A stretch of 64,000 bases of DNA from an uncultured Gammaproteobacteria bacterium. Its GTDB lineage: Bacteria > Pseudomonadota > Gammaproteobacteria > Nitrosococcales > Methylophagaceae. The notes beneath the pieces were generated by a model. It was not told the origin of the DNA. It did no database searches and saw only the letters and a list, made by a program, of their open reading frames with translations. The position numbers were made by a program, and so were the translations under genes. Below are positions 48,797 through 59,213 of the stretch, in pieces. Location: positions 427,266-491,265 of the forward strand of contig CAJIZI010000003.1 of NCBI GenBank assembly GCA_905181885.1. The letters run 5' to 3'. Every line of letters begins with the position of its first letter. The first letter of the stretch is position 1.

Positions 48797-49566
48797 ATGG
48801 CTGTTAGCATCAAAACTCCAGATGAAATCAAAAAAATGCGAGTAGCGGGAAGACTTGCTGCTGATGTACTTGTCATGATTGGACCTTTTGTGAAGGCTGG
48901 TATTACAACCGATGAACTGGATAAAATATGCCATGCTTATATTGTCAACGAACAACAAGCAATCCCAGCGCCCCTTAACTACCATGGTTTCCCAAAATCA
49001 ATTTGTACCTCTGTTAATCATGTTATTTGCCATGGTATTCCTGGTCCCAAAAGTTCTGAAAGATGGTGACATTATTAATATTGACATTACTGTAATTAAA
49101 GATGGTTACCATGGGGACACTAGTAAAATGTTTCATGTCGGCAAGACCTCAATTTTGGCACAGCGTCTGGTCGAAAATGCAAGAGAAGCAATGTTACTTG
49201 GTATTTCTTTAGTCAAACCGGGCATTCAGCTAGGTGACATTGGTCATGTTATCCAGCAGCATGGTGAGAAAGCACGGTTTTCTATTGTTCGTGAATATTG
49301 TGGTCACGGTATAGGCCTCGTCTTTCATGAGGATCCACAAGTTTTACACTATGGTAAGCCCTAACACTGGTTTAGCATTAGAGGCAGGCATGACTTTTAC
49401 TATTGAACCCATGATCAATGCCGGTAAACGTCATGTTAAACAATTAGCTGATGGCTGGACGGTAGTCACAAAAGATCGATCCTTATCAGCACAGTGGGAA
49501 CACACTATCTTGGTTACCAATACAGGCCACGAAATTCTTACACTTCGTGAAGAAGAGGTTATTTAA
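48797..49566 (+). CDS. map: Methionine aminopeptidase (two frameshifts)
   Basis: Type I MetAP, which removes the initiator methionine. The pieces lie in three frames: 48797 to about 49057 ([20 protein letters not shown] to [10 protein letters not shown]), then to about 49355 ([20 protein letters not shown] with metal ligands Asp, [13 protein letters not shown] with His), then to 49566 ([24 protein letters not shown] with Glu ligands). Two single-base shifts are needed; the repaired protein is about 256 residues. map is essential, so errors are likely. It is divergent from rpsB and followed by glnD, the usual order. Confidence 0.87.
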
Positions 49567-49575
49567 TTAAAACCA

Positions 49576-52179
49576 ATGACTCTTCTATCGCTTACAGACT
49601 TAGTTTCTCCCAATAAGTTCTTCTCAGCTCCCAATTGATACTGCATTTCTTCGCGATAGCTTAGAACAAGGGCAGCGCTATCTTCAACAACAATTTGAAG
49701 CAAATAATGACATTGTCAAACTAGTCCAGCAACGAGCTATCTTTGTTGACGAAGCTATTCTGTCTTATGGGCGCAAAATGTAGATATTCACAGTACCTAT
49801 CAGTTTAATCGCTGTGGGAGGGTACGGCCGGGGGGAACTACACCCCTATTCAGATGTTGACTTGTTAATACTTATTGATGACTCCCTATCAGACAGATCC
49901 GCCAGAATCAATTTCATTTTTTCTAACTACAGCTATGGGACGTAGGTCTAGAGATTGGCCATAGTGTTAGAACACTTAAACAATGCCGAGAATTGGCTGA
50001 GCAGGACATCACGATTGCAACCAACCTTCTTGAAACCCGTCTTTTATCTGGCAGCCCAGTACTTTTTGAATCATTACGTAAGTCTCACCGTAACTAATAA
50101 AACTTGGAATGAAAAACAGTTTTATCAGCAAAAAATCGAAGAACAGAAACAACGCCACAATAAATATAATAATACGGCAATAATTTAGAACCTAATATCA
50201 AAGAATCTCCCGGCGGGCTAAGAGATCTCACACGCATTAGTTGGATTGCTCAACAACACTTTTCAGTTAATGACTCTATGGACTAAACCAAAAAGGGTTT
50301 ATAGAAAACAATGAATATCTAAGCCTTGAAAAAGCACAACGATTTTTGTGGCGTATTCGCTTTGGCTTACATTTAATAGCCGGACGTAAACAAGAAAAGT
50401 TGATGATAGATCACCAACGAGAACTCGCCACTATGCTTGGGTTATTACGATGATGATAAAAGACTTGCCGTTGAACATTTCATGAAAGATTATTACCTAT
50501 GTGCACGATCATGTCCAACAAATGAACGAATTGCTTATTCAAGTATTTGAAGAAAATATTATCCTAGCTGAAAAAGACCACAACATAGTGCCCGTTAATA
50601 AGCGATTTCAAATTAATAGCGGATACCTAGAGACTATTAATTCGGGCATTTTTGCTTTTTATCCTTATTCAATGCTTGAATTATTCCTTATCCTTCAGCA
50701 AAATCCAAAAATAAAAGGTATAAGAGCAGATACAGTACGTCAGTTACACGCTCACCTTCACCTTATCGACAACACTTTAGAGCTGATATTAAGAATCGTA
50801 GCTTATTTATGGATATAATTCGTCAAGGAACTGGCCTTACTCATGCCCTACTTAAAATGAACAAGATTGGGTTTTAGGAGCATATATCCCGGAGTTCGGT
50901 GTCATTGTCGGCCAAATGCAGCATGATCTTTTTCACACTTATACTGTTGATCAGCACACTTTATTTTTAGTTGGTAACCTTCGTCGGTTCGCTAGTGAGG
51001 AATATAAAAGTGAATTTCCTTTGTGCTCAGAAGTTTTTCAGGAAATTGCAAAACCCGAAATACTCTATATCGCAGGACTATTTCATGATATTGCTAAAGG
51101 CCGCGGTGGTGATCACAGTAAATTAGGTGTTGTTGATGCCACTCACTTTTGTGAAAATCACAGCTTAAGTAATTACGATACCAATCTTGTCGCTTTTCTT
51201 GATCCGTCACCACCTTACTATGTCTGCAACTGCTCAACGTTGTGATATTCATGATCCAGATGTCTTAAAAAAGTTTTCTAGACTATTCAATCCGTAGAGC
51301 GGCTCAATTATCTCTATTGTCTAACAGTTGCAGACATTAGAGCTACTAACGAAAATTTATGGAATGGCTGGAGAGACTCTCTACTCAAGCAGCTATATCA
51401 TATGGCTAGACAGTATATTGAAGACACTGAGAATGCAGCTAAAACTATGGCTGAAAAGAGCAACAACAACGTGAGCTAGCTTTATCAGTACTGCTAGATT
51501 CAGAATGGGATGAAAGCTAAAGTTTTAGACTTATGGCAATATTATGATGACGATTATTTCTCTACGGCATAATGTTGATGAAATTATTCGACAGACAGAA
51601 CAACGTCTAAAACAACCAGATGTTAGTACGTTAATAAAAATAAGAGATTTTGATAACGACGGCACTATAGAAATCTTTGTGCTTACAAAAGAGAAGCCTG
51701 GTATTTTTTCAGCTATTGCTGCAGCACTTGACAACCTTCAACTTAATATCTTAGATGCTAAAATAATACAGGCATCTAACGGTGACCTATTAAACACCTA
51801 TATTGTAAATGGTCCCGAAAAGAGATACAAAAGAGATAAGTAATAGAATTTATGATCAATTATCTCACATAGAAAAAATAGATTTAAGCAATGTATACAC
51901 GCCAGAAAAATGACCTTATTTAAAACGGCACCTATTATAAATTATCAGAACAACGACCAAAAAATACACACTACCCTTGAACTTTATACTCATGACAGAC
52001 CAGGGTTAATTTCAATTGTTGCACAAGTTTTTATCGATTGTAAGATACATTTAATCAATGCCAAACTCGTGACCTTGGTAGATCAAGTAGAAGACGTGTT
52101 TTTCATTACCACACTGGATAATAAACCATTGAGTGCGAATATCCAGGGAATTAAAAAAAGCTTTAGTGGTGGCTTTTAG
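49576..52179 (+). pseudogene. glnD: [Protein-PII] uridylyltransferase, heavily frameshifted
   Basis: Fragments in all three frames across 2.6 kb match GlnD in order: start MTLLSLTDLVSPNKFFS, the nucleotidyltransferase motif [17 protein letters not shown] near 49820, RLRDLTRI-like KESPGGLRD near 50200, the HD-domain [17 protein letters not shown] near 51080-51130, and two ACT domains (EKPGIFSAIAAALDNLQLNI near 51690; HDRPGLISIVAQVFIDCKIH near 51990). Repaired, it would be about 868 residues, the usual size. GlnD senses glutamine and modifies PII, controlling NtrC. At least eight shifts make this either a decayed gene or a badly sequenced one; the intact neighbours' errors favour the second. 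Confidence 0.85.
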
Positions 52180-52207
52180 AGACACAGCTAATATAAAATA
52201 AGTCATC

Positions 52208-52241
52208 AATAGACTGTACCCTATAGTTCAGTCAGTCTATT
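52208..52241. terminator. Hairpin between glnD and the sugar transferase gene
   Basis: Arms AATAGACTG and CAGTCTATT (9 bp) about 30 bp after the glnD stop, in a convergent gap. No good T-run follows, so termination strength is uncertain. Confidence 0.4.
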
Positions 52242-52363
52242 TTAACCACAGTTAAGACGACAAAAACCAATGGTGCACATATCACACTGCGATGGTTTAC
52301 GGCTCTTAGCCACCAAACTTTATCATTCAAACTATAAAAAAAAATTTTATAAAATATAACTAC

Positions 52364-52924
52364 TTAATGACTAATATTTTTTTTACCTATAACTTTTAAA
52401 TATGTCAGCCATAATATTTTTAGATCAAAATTAAAAGATTGTTTATGCATGTATTCCTCATCGAAACTAACTTTCTCATGAATAGTTAATTCATCGCGCC
52501 CATTTACCTGCGCCCATCCAGTTAAGCCAGGCACCATAGTCTCAATTGATTTCTCTGTCCTCAACCTAATAAGATCCACCTGATTAAATAAGGCAGGTCT
52601 TGGTCCAACAAAGCTCATCTCACCTAGAAAAATATTCCAGATCTGTGGTAATTCATCTATGCTCCAGTGACGCAAATAACGACCGATAGGAGTCAGTGCC
52701 TTTTCAGGATCTACTAAGAGGTCGCTTCCTACAATGGGAGTTCCAATCATCATACTTCTAAATTTTAACATTTTGAAAAGATGATTATTTTGACCTACTC
52801 TCTCAGAACTAAAAAGTATAGGTCCATCAGCACTTAATTTAATAATTACCGCTACTATAAAAATAGGCACAAGAAGAATAATTGTAAGGATGATTACTAA
52901 AAGTAAATCAAAAGTTCTTTTCAT
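52364..52924 (-). CDS. Bacterial sugar transferase (PglC/WcaJ catalytic domain type)
   Basis: A 186-residue monotopic phosphoglycosyl transferase, placing a sugar phosphate on undecaprenyl phosphate to start glycan assembly. One N-terminal hydrophobic re-entrant helix (residues 7-29), then GPILFSSERVGQNNHLFKML and KFRSM, IDELPQIWNIFLGEMSFVGPRP, and PGLTGWAQVNGRDELTIHEK, all diagnostic. It is the short PglC-like form, lacking the extra N-terminal helices of WcaJ. It is the last gene of a long - strand surface locus. Confidence 0.9.
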   Translation of the reverse strand: MKRTFDLLLVIILTIILLVPIFIVAVIIKLSADGPILFSSERVGQNNHLFKMLKFRSMMIGTPIVGSDLLVDPEKALTPIGRYLRHWSIDELPQIWNIFLGEMSFVGPRPALFNQVDLIRLRTEKSIETMVPGLTGWAQVNGRDELTIHEKVSFDEEYMHKQSFNFDLKILWLTYLKVIGKKNISH

Positions 52925-52970
52925 TGATTATTGACTTCTTACGTTTATATAATTTGATTTGTCTTTGTGT

Positions 52971-54080
52971 TCACACTATAAATATATCGTTATTCATAAT
53001 AGTGTGTGTTGCTATTAATTCAACATCTATACCTAGCCATTCATTTGTAGGATCAGTAAGGACCAGACTAAATGTTTCGTCGACTTCAGCTAAAGTATCA
53101 CCGTAAATTACAACTTCAATAGCAATAGCTGTTTCATATGGGTGCAGTTCTACAGTTCCTTGTGTATGTTGGTAGTCTAAACCAGCTGTCGCAGTTCCGC
53201 CTCTTGTAGAATAATTGAATATTACTGTTTCAGACCTTATAGATGATGTTGATAGTAAAAAATGATTAATCACACTTCCACTAAATGGCTCAGCCACTGT
53301 TGTAGCAACATTGCTGACTATACTCGGTGCCAAATAATTAGGGTTACCTTGGGTTATGTAATCTATCCATGGTATATATGGATAGATTTGAGTGGCGATA
53401 CTTAGTTCACCAAAACTAAAATCAAGAACATCATTCACATCATAAAGTGGGTTCCGATATGCATAACTTGAAATTGCAGCTATCTCGTTATCAATAAGCA
53501 ACCCTCCACCAGAATCACCAGATTTAGCTAGAGTTTCATTACCTGTCGCTAATGAGCTGCTATTAACACCAAATAAGTTTTTACTCGTATTTTGATGTTC
53601 AAGTCCATTGTCATAGTCATATACAACTTGTGTGGTTTCAACGATGTTTTTTGAACTAAAATCGTTAAAGAGGCTAGCATCTGCATCAAATATATTAGTG
53701 CCCGTATGTAATGAACCCTCATTCCCAAAACCTGTTAGCGTGAATGATTGTCCTATAATCATGTCATCTCGTCTTAGTGACAAACCTTGATCAGACGCTG
53801 TTGAGGTTAATTCAATTATTGCTATATCATGATTAATGTCAGAATTACTGCTAACCCAACTATGATGCTTATATATCTCTCCAGCATTTAATGTTGTTCC
53901 ATTAGCTGACAATATACCAATAGATTGGCCATTTATATAAGAGTCAAATACATGTGCTGCAGTTAAGATGTAATTACCTGATGCAAAAAGGACTCCAGAG
54001 CCACGCGTGACTGTCGAGCCATTGGTTATGCTTATCGACATGATTGAGTCTAGCGGTACTGCTGGAGTTATTACAGCCAT
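52971..54080 (-). CDS. Trypsin-like serine protease with Calx-beta domain, no signal peptide
   Basis: A 369-residue protein. Residues 25-240 form a chymotrypsin-fold protease with catalytic triad His43 (ILTAAH), Asp85 (HDIAIIEL) and Ser190 (SGDSGGG). Residues about 255-365 match a Calx-beta domain (YSTRGGTATAGLDYQHTQGT, DETFSLVLTDP). There is no N-terminal signal sequence, so if exported it would use a C-terminal signal, for example a type I system, like the RTX protein next door. It may process the surface protein; that is inference. It lies between the sugar transferase and the small genes. Confidence 0.87.
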   Translation of the reverse strand: MAVITPAVPLDSIMSISITNGSTVTRGSGVLFASGNYILTAAHVFDSYINGQSIGILSANGTTLNAGEIYKHHSWVSSNSDINHDIAIIELTSTASDQGLSLRRDDMIIGQSFTLTGFGNEGSLHTGTNIFDADASLFNDFSSKNIVETTQVVYDYDNGLEHQNTSKNLFGVNSSSLATGNETLAKSGDSGGGLLIDNEIAAISSYAYRNPLYDVNDVLDFSFGELSIATQIYPYIPWIDYITQGNPNYLAPSIVSNVATTVAEPFSGSVINHFLLSTSSIRSETVIFNYSTRGGTATAGLDYQHTQGTVELHPYETAIAIEVVIYGDTLAEVDETFSLVLTDPTNEWLGIDVELIATHTIMNNDIFIV

Positions 54081-54351
54081 CTATTCACACCTTTTTAATG
54101 TTATTAATAGTCATTTACGTAATGAGGGACTAACTGACATAGTTAGTCATATATATCTTCACATTTTAAACATATTTTCTATAATGGTTACTCTCGTAAG
54201 AGGCTGTGTAAAATAGCTATTTAATGATAGTGCAGCACTAAATTTAACACACTTAAGTAATAGTTCTTTCTTACTTAGATTAATGATTTCGTTCACTGGT
54301 TTAAGTAATTTTTTAAATAATCCGTGCTCATAAGTATAATCAATTTGAAGT

Positions 54352-54558
54352 TCATTCCTCAGAACTAGTATCTTTCATCACTTCATGATCTGTATTATCA
54401 GCTTCTTTTGACTCTAAAAGCTCAACTAATGCGGCGTTATATGCCAATCGCGCAGTTTCGATTAATGCAACTTGGGCTCTTAGACGTCTTAATTCTTCGT
54501 CTGCTACAACAACACCTTGAAGCTGGGCTTTTTGATCTTCTGTAAAATTAATCTTCAT
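54352..54558 (-). CDS. Small helical acidic protein, paralogous to the 54709 gene product
   Basis: A 68-residue protein with a predicted single amphipathic helix (RRLRAQVALIETARLAYNAA) and an acidic tail (EADNTDHEVMKDTSSEE). The middle resembles the neighbouring small protein (RVNAQLAIALTARNAYRNAV). No signal peptide, no Cys. Function unknown. The ribosome binding site is weak. It lies between the protease and the second small gene on the same strand. Confidence 0.7.
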   Translation of the reverse strand: MKINFTEDQKAQLQGVVVADEELRRLRAQVALIETARLAYNAALVELLESKEADNTDHEVMKDTSSEE

Positions 54559-54708
54559 CGTTAAAGTTAGCGTCTCTTTTTTCTACAAATGCGTCTCTTG
54601 CTTTTTTTTTCCATTATTTAATCCTTAAAAATTCTGAGATGTGTATCATTCATTACCTAATTAACAAAACCTCTGTAGTCTTCACCTTTCATAATCTAAT
54701 TCATGATT

Positions 54709-54921
54709 TTAATGTTTAGTGTCATCTTCAGGTAGTAGATTGGAAACAGCATTACGATAAGCATTTCTTGCCGTTAACGCTATAGCCAACTGTGCATTTA
54801 CTCTAACTATTTCTTGCTCACAAAGTTGAAGCGTTGCAAGCTCCTGTCTACATTCATCTGATAATTGAGATAGCTTATAGTCAACATTATCAATTGTGAT
54901 AACTTCTTCTTTTTTAGTCAT
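54709..54921 (-). CDS. Small helical protein, DUF6447-like
   Basis: A 70-residue protein with a short beta-like start (ITIDNVDYKLSQLSDECRQE) and a coiled-coil helix (VRVNAQLAIALTARNAYRNA-type pattern). This resembles proteins annotated DUF6447, seen near type I secreted proteins; I assign that from memory with moderate confidence. An AAGGACT ribosome site precedes the ATG. It is 225 bp downstream of the RTX gene, past its terminator. Confidence 0.7.
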   Translation of the reverse strand: MTKKEEVITIDNVDYKLSQLSDECRQELATLQLCEQEIVRVNAQLAIALTARNAYRNAVSNLLPEDDTKH

Positions 54922-54999
54922 TTTACAGTCCTTTATTTATAGTTAATGAATAATATTATATCTGGGCATAATCTCGAATTTCAATGCCAATATAATAAA

Positions 55000-55029
55000 A
55001 AACCCTAGTTCATTTCTGAACTAGGGTTT
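55000..55029 (-). terminator. Rho-independent terminator of the RTX/S-layer-like gene
   Basis: Arms AAACCCTAGTTCA and TGAACTAGGGTTT (13 bp) with a 4-nt loop; on the - strand the stem is followed by TTTTTTATT. It lies about 115 bp after the RTX stop and separates it from the small genes. Confidence 0.85.
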
Positions 55030-55145
55030 CCTTTTTTCTTTAGAACCTTAAGTCAGGTTCAAGGTTACTTATATCTTATGTTCACCATTTTACTCTAATA
55101 AAAGTCGATCTAATTCAAATCAACTTGATGATAGCTACCTAAAGA

Positions 55146-58100
55146 CTAGGATACAGCTAAGAAGTTAGTTGTATCTAGACCAGCAGTTTGATCACCAACC
55201 AATAGAACCAAATCAATAACGCCTAGACCAGCCGCCGTCATTGGCGCGTCAGTACCAGAATCTGATACAGATGATACGTGTGTATTAGTACCGTCATACC
55301 AGACAACTAACAATGCGTTGGTTCCCGTGTTGCCTGTTGATTTAGTAATAATACTGTTTGTACCAATAGCTGCCTTTAATGCAGCAGCATCAGTAATCGT
55401 ACCACCCGTTAGAACTACTATCTCATCTGTGGCACCTAGTGTAACAGCAGTACCAAAACCAGTTTCCTTAATTACAAGGTTCCAGTTATAGCGATCGAAC
55501 CGTTACCTGCAGCAAATATACCGGTTGCAGCGTTGGCAGTAGAATCAGATATATCAATATGAAGAATATCACCACCAACACCACCTACGAAGCCTTTGAC
55601 TACATCGGCTGTAGCAGTTGTATAAGCTTCATCAACAGTAGTGACGATTGTATCTATAGCTTGAGTAGCTTGAGTGATGTCAATGTAATCTTTCAATAAA
55701 TCAGACGTTACAGTAGATTTAGCTGTATTCACAAGGTTAATATAATCTGCTAATGCAGAACCAACAACATTTTCAAAGCCTGACACTGTATCACGAACCA
55801 TTGTCGCTAAACTGTTACCTGCAGTAGTCGAGATATAACCAACACTGCCTGCAGCTAGAGCGTCACCTGCAGCACCTGCACCACCAGCTAACGTTACGTT
55901 ACCTGTCATTGCCGTATTAAGTGCTGTTGCTGTTACAGCAGCGTCACCCAAGTTTATCGCCATACCTGATAGGTTAGTTAGACTATGACTAGTGGCAGCT
56001 GTTACATCTGCTACAGATAAAGTATCTGTACCTGCACCACCTGACAAAATATCAGCACCTGCACCACCTACAATTGTATCGTTACCTGCATTACCGTCAA
56101 TGGTATCAATAGCAGCCGCACCCGTTAGAGTATCTGCACCTGCACCACCATCAATATCAACAGCTGCTGTTGCTGTGACGTTAGCCGATGTGAAAGTTAC
56201 AGCAATGTTAGCTGCTGTATCTGTTGTACCAATCACACCTTGTGTAGTTGCCGTAGAGTTTAAGGCAAGTGCACTAGCATCCATTCTTGTAATAGCAGTG
56301 TTACCAGTATTAGTAAATGTAACACCATTGTTACCTGTAACGACAAGGGATGTAGCAGCAGTAGCTTGCAATACTACGGATTTAATCGCAGCTACAGCAC
56401 CAGTCGTTGAACTATCTGTTACATCAATGTTAATCGTTTCAGTGTTAGCTACTACTACAGTACCTAAGGCCGTTGCTGCATTCAGAAAGCTCATATTAAG
56501 AACATCTGAAGAACTAGCTACAGCACCATCAACATTAATGGTAAATGTACCAGTGTTACTTACATTTTGTTGAACTGAAGAACCACTGTCAAGGTTGTTT
56601 AAAGTACCACCAGTAGTGTCACCAGCAGCAATGATTGTGGTTGCATCTTGAAGAGCATCTACATCTAGCGCACCGCTTAATGCGTCAGAAATTGTGAGTG
56701 CTTCAAAGCTAGTGTGCGAGGTGTTAAATGCACCAGATGCATCAGCAGCATTTGCTAAAGCAAATGTCATTGAAACTGTATCTGTACCACCACCACCAGC
56801 GACTGTACCACTTGTTCCTGCAACTGCAGTGTAGATAACAGTATCGTTACCAGCACCCATAGTTAAGTCTTGAGTTGTAGCACCAACCTGAATCGCATCA
56901 GCACCAGTACCACCAGCGAAAGTTACTGCGTTACCAAGTGCTGTACCCGACATGCTCAAACCACCAGTGTTCGTGACAGTTACGCCAGTCAATGATGCTA
57001 ATGTATGTGCGGTCAAAGTAATTTTCGCATCACCAGCTGCTGTCAAGGTAGTCATATCAGCTGCAACAAAAGAAGAGATAGTTGAAGCTGTTGTGTTACC
57101 TGTTAGGTTGATAGTAGTAAAACCATCATCCGCTGCTGCTTCACTATCTGTGATTGTGCTAGTGGTCGCACCTGTTAAACCTAACGCCAGGATATTGGCA
57201 GTCGGTGTAGCAGTTAGAGCACCACGAGAAATTCCCAATGTGCCACCGTCGCCAGCTAAGTTAACTGATGTTAGTGCACTTGAATCAATCGTTGAGTTAC
57301 CAAAGTTTGTCAAGTTGACAGTTGCTAATGTACCAGCAGTTGTAGCTAATGCTGCACTCGCATCAGCAATCGTTACAGCACCGTTAGTAACACCAATTTG
57401 ACCATCGTTAGCTGCGCCTGCAGCACCTTCTACTTTTGCAAACTCTTCGTCTTGAGTTACAGAAATAGTCGTTGTAACCGCGCTACCTGTGGCTGCAATT
57501 TCACCTTGTGTTACTACAAAGTTACCTGTATCTGTACGAGCAGCCGCTATATCTGCAGCTGTAATACCTGTGTCTTGGTTTACTGTTATTGTTGTACCAC
57601 CAGTAACAGTTATACCCGATAGTATGTTGTTAGCAGATGCAAGATAATCACCTGTATGTTGAACATTTACCGTTCCAGTAGCTGCTGTTGTAGTACCAAC
57701 AACAATCTCTGCGTTACTATCAGCATCATCTACACCATCATCAGCTGTTAGTGTTAGCGATACATTCTTACCACCATTAACAGTGATCTCACCGTCATTT
57801 GCAGTATCCACGGCTGCGTCAGTTACATTGATGTCAGCTGTAGCGCTAGCTATAAGAGTCGCACCACCAGTAGAGGTAGAATTCATAGTGCTGATACCAC
57901 TTAAAGCACCAATTGATGTATTTGCAACAATTTCAGCACCTGAAATCAAAGTAGCTGCTTCAACGCCAGTCACAGAAGCACCAGTTGGTGCAACATCGAC
58001 TTGGGCAATAGCAGCTGTCTTGACTATTTTAATAGTATCTACACCCAAACCACCATTTAGAGTATCGGCAATTGTGAATGTTGAAGCTGGTGTAGCACCA

Positions 58101-58729
58101 ACCCAAGCAGCCATGAACGTGTCATCAGCGCTTGTACCTGTTAGAGAATCAACAGAATTTGTTAGTACGTATGTAGTGCCCGCACCACCTGATGATGCTG
58201 ATACTAGAGCCGCTACAGCAGTTGTTGCCGCTGCATTTCCTGATGTAACTGTTGAAGCTACTGCTGTTACACCATCCAATACTGCTTTAGCAGCTGCAAC
58301 TGCAGCTGAACCTGAATATGTTTTACCTTCGCTGGTAACCGCAGTTGTATATGTATTTGCAACACTTACTTTATTAGCTGCTGCTGTTACATCACTTCCT
58401 TGTGCGCCAGACAGAATTTGAACCATTGCTGATTCTTTAGTTGTAGTACCGGCAGTAATAGCATCAGTCCAGAACGTTCCATCAGTAGATGATCGTAAGC
58501 GCGGCCGAATGCTTGCAAATAAACTGCTGATACATAAGCACTAGTACTATAGCGCTACTGTAGTAGCTGCTTCAGTTGAAGCACCGAAGCTAGTTGCAAT
58601 TGCTGATACCGTTGTGGTGCCAGCATCCAACGCGTCAGCGTAAAACGCTAAACCCGCTGCATCTGCCGGACGACCAAAATAGGCAATATATAGTTCTTGC
58701 ACACTTGTTGTAGAGGCTGTTGTAGCCAT
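55146..58729 (-). CDS. Large Cys-free DUF4214/RTX S-layer-like secreted protein (frameshifts at both ends)
   Basis: Repaired length about 1,190 residues. The N-terminus (MATTASTTSVQELYIAYFGR) is a DUF4214 domain; a second DUF4214 segment (YVSAVYLQAFGRA, then WTDAITAGTTTKESAM) follows across a two-base-scale shift near 58440-58550. The central 2.95 kb (55472-58426) is open, rich in Ala/Thr/Gly/Asp, with no cysteine. RTX Ca-binding repeats GGAGADTLTG, GNAGNDTIVGGAGADILSGG lie near residue 760 of the open part. The C-terminus (55146-55470, other frame) ends VVWYDGTNTHV and GLDTTNFLAVS. No signal peptide; type I secretion is expected. Start is ATG 58729 with TAGGAG upstream. Confidence 0.85.
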
Positions 58730-59213
58730 ATCCAATCTCCTAAATAAATAATGTTCGAGTCAAAAATAAAATCAGTTCGTAATGCTCACCAAATAAAGCC
58801 CTTTAGCAAAATGCTACCAGGCCTGGCAAAGCTTTTTTAAGAGCTCTATCAAGAAGCACTAGCTCCTTTATAATGTGACTCAGCTCGATATCGAGTTTCA
58901 ATAATCCAAAACTCACATTGAATTTTATGTGAAGACCCCCATGTAGTCAAGGCTAATTACACTTAATTTGCAGCTCTCAGATTCAGCTTAATAAGGGCTA
59001 CTCCTTAACCTACTGTTTTTACTTCACTTTATTAAGTAATCGTTAATAGGTCCTGTCATATCAATAATATTCATGTAATTGCAAAAAGTCTTTAATTATG
59101 CAAAGTTGACATCTATATATAAGCATCCTAATATAAGCATACTTGCGACTATTTTCATATCTTAATAGTGATTTTTGGCTCAAGACGGCAAATACCTTCA
59201 AAGTAATTGTCGC
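58730..59213. other. 484-bp upstream region of the RTX gene
   Basis: No gene. It holds the likely long leader of the RTX gene, including a perfect 10-bp palindrome CCAGGCCTGG at 58817-58826 beside a small TAGCA/TGCTA hairpin. It also has a direct repeat ATATAAGCAT at 59117 and 59131, and a consensus-like + strand promoter at 59106-59134. No clear - strand promoter was found by eye. Confidence 0.5.
59106..59134 (+). promoter_or_regulatory. Near-consensus promoter on the + strand, antisense to wzt
   Basis: TTGACA, 17-bp spacer, TAATAT. It would drive transcription into the 3' end of the - strand wzt gene; no + strand gene follows nearby. It may be chance in AT-rich DNA or an antisense promoter. 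Confidence 0.35.

Noticed and set aside
49576..52179. Several separate small genes between map and the sugar transferase
   Set aside because: The pieces line up in order as domains of one GlnD, so they are fragments of a single gene.
55992..58421. Several long + strand open frames opposite the RTX gene
   Set aside because: They mirror the Ala/Thr-rich coding strand; valine/alanine-rich translation, no ribosome sites, no domain features.
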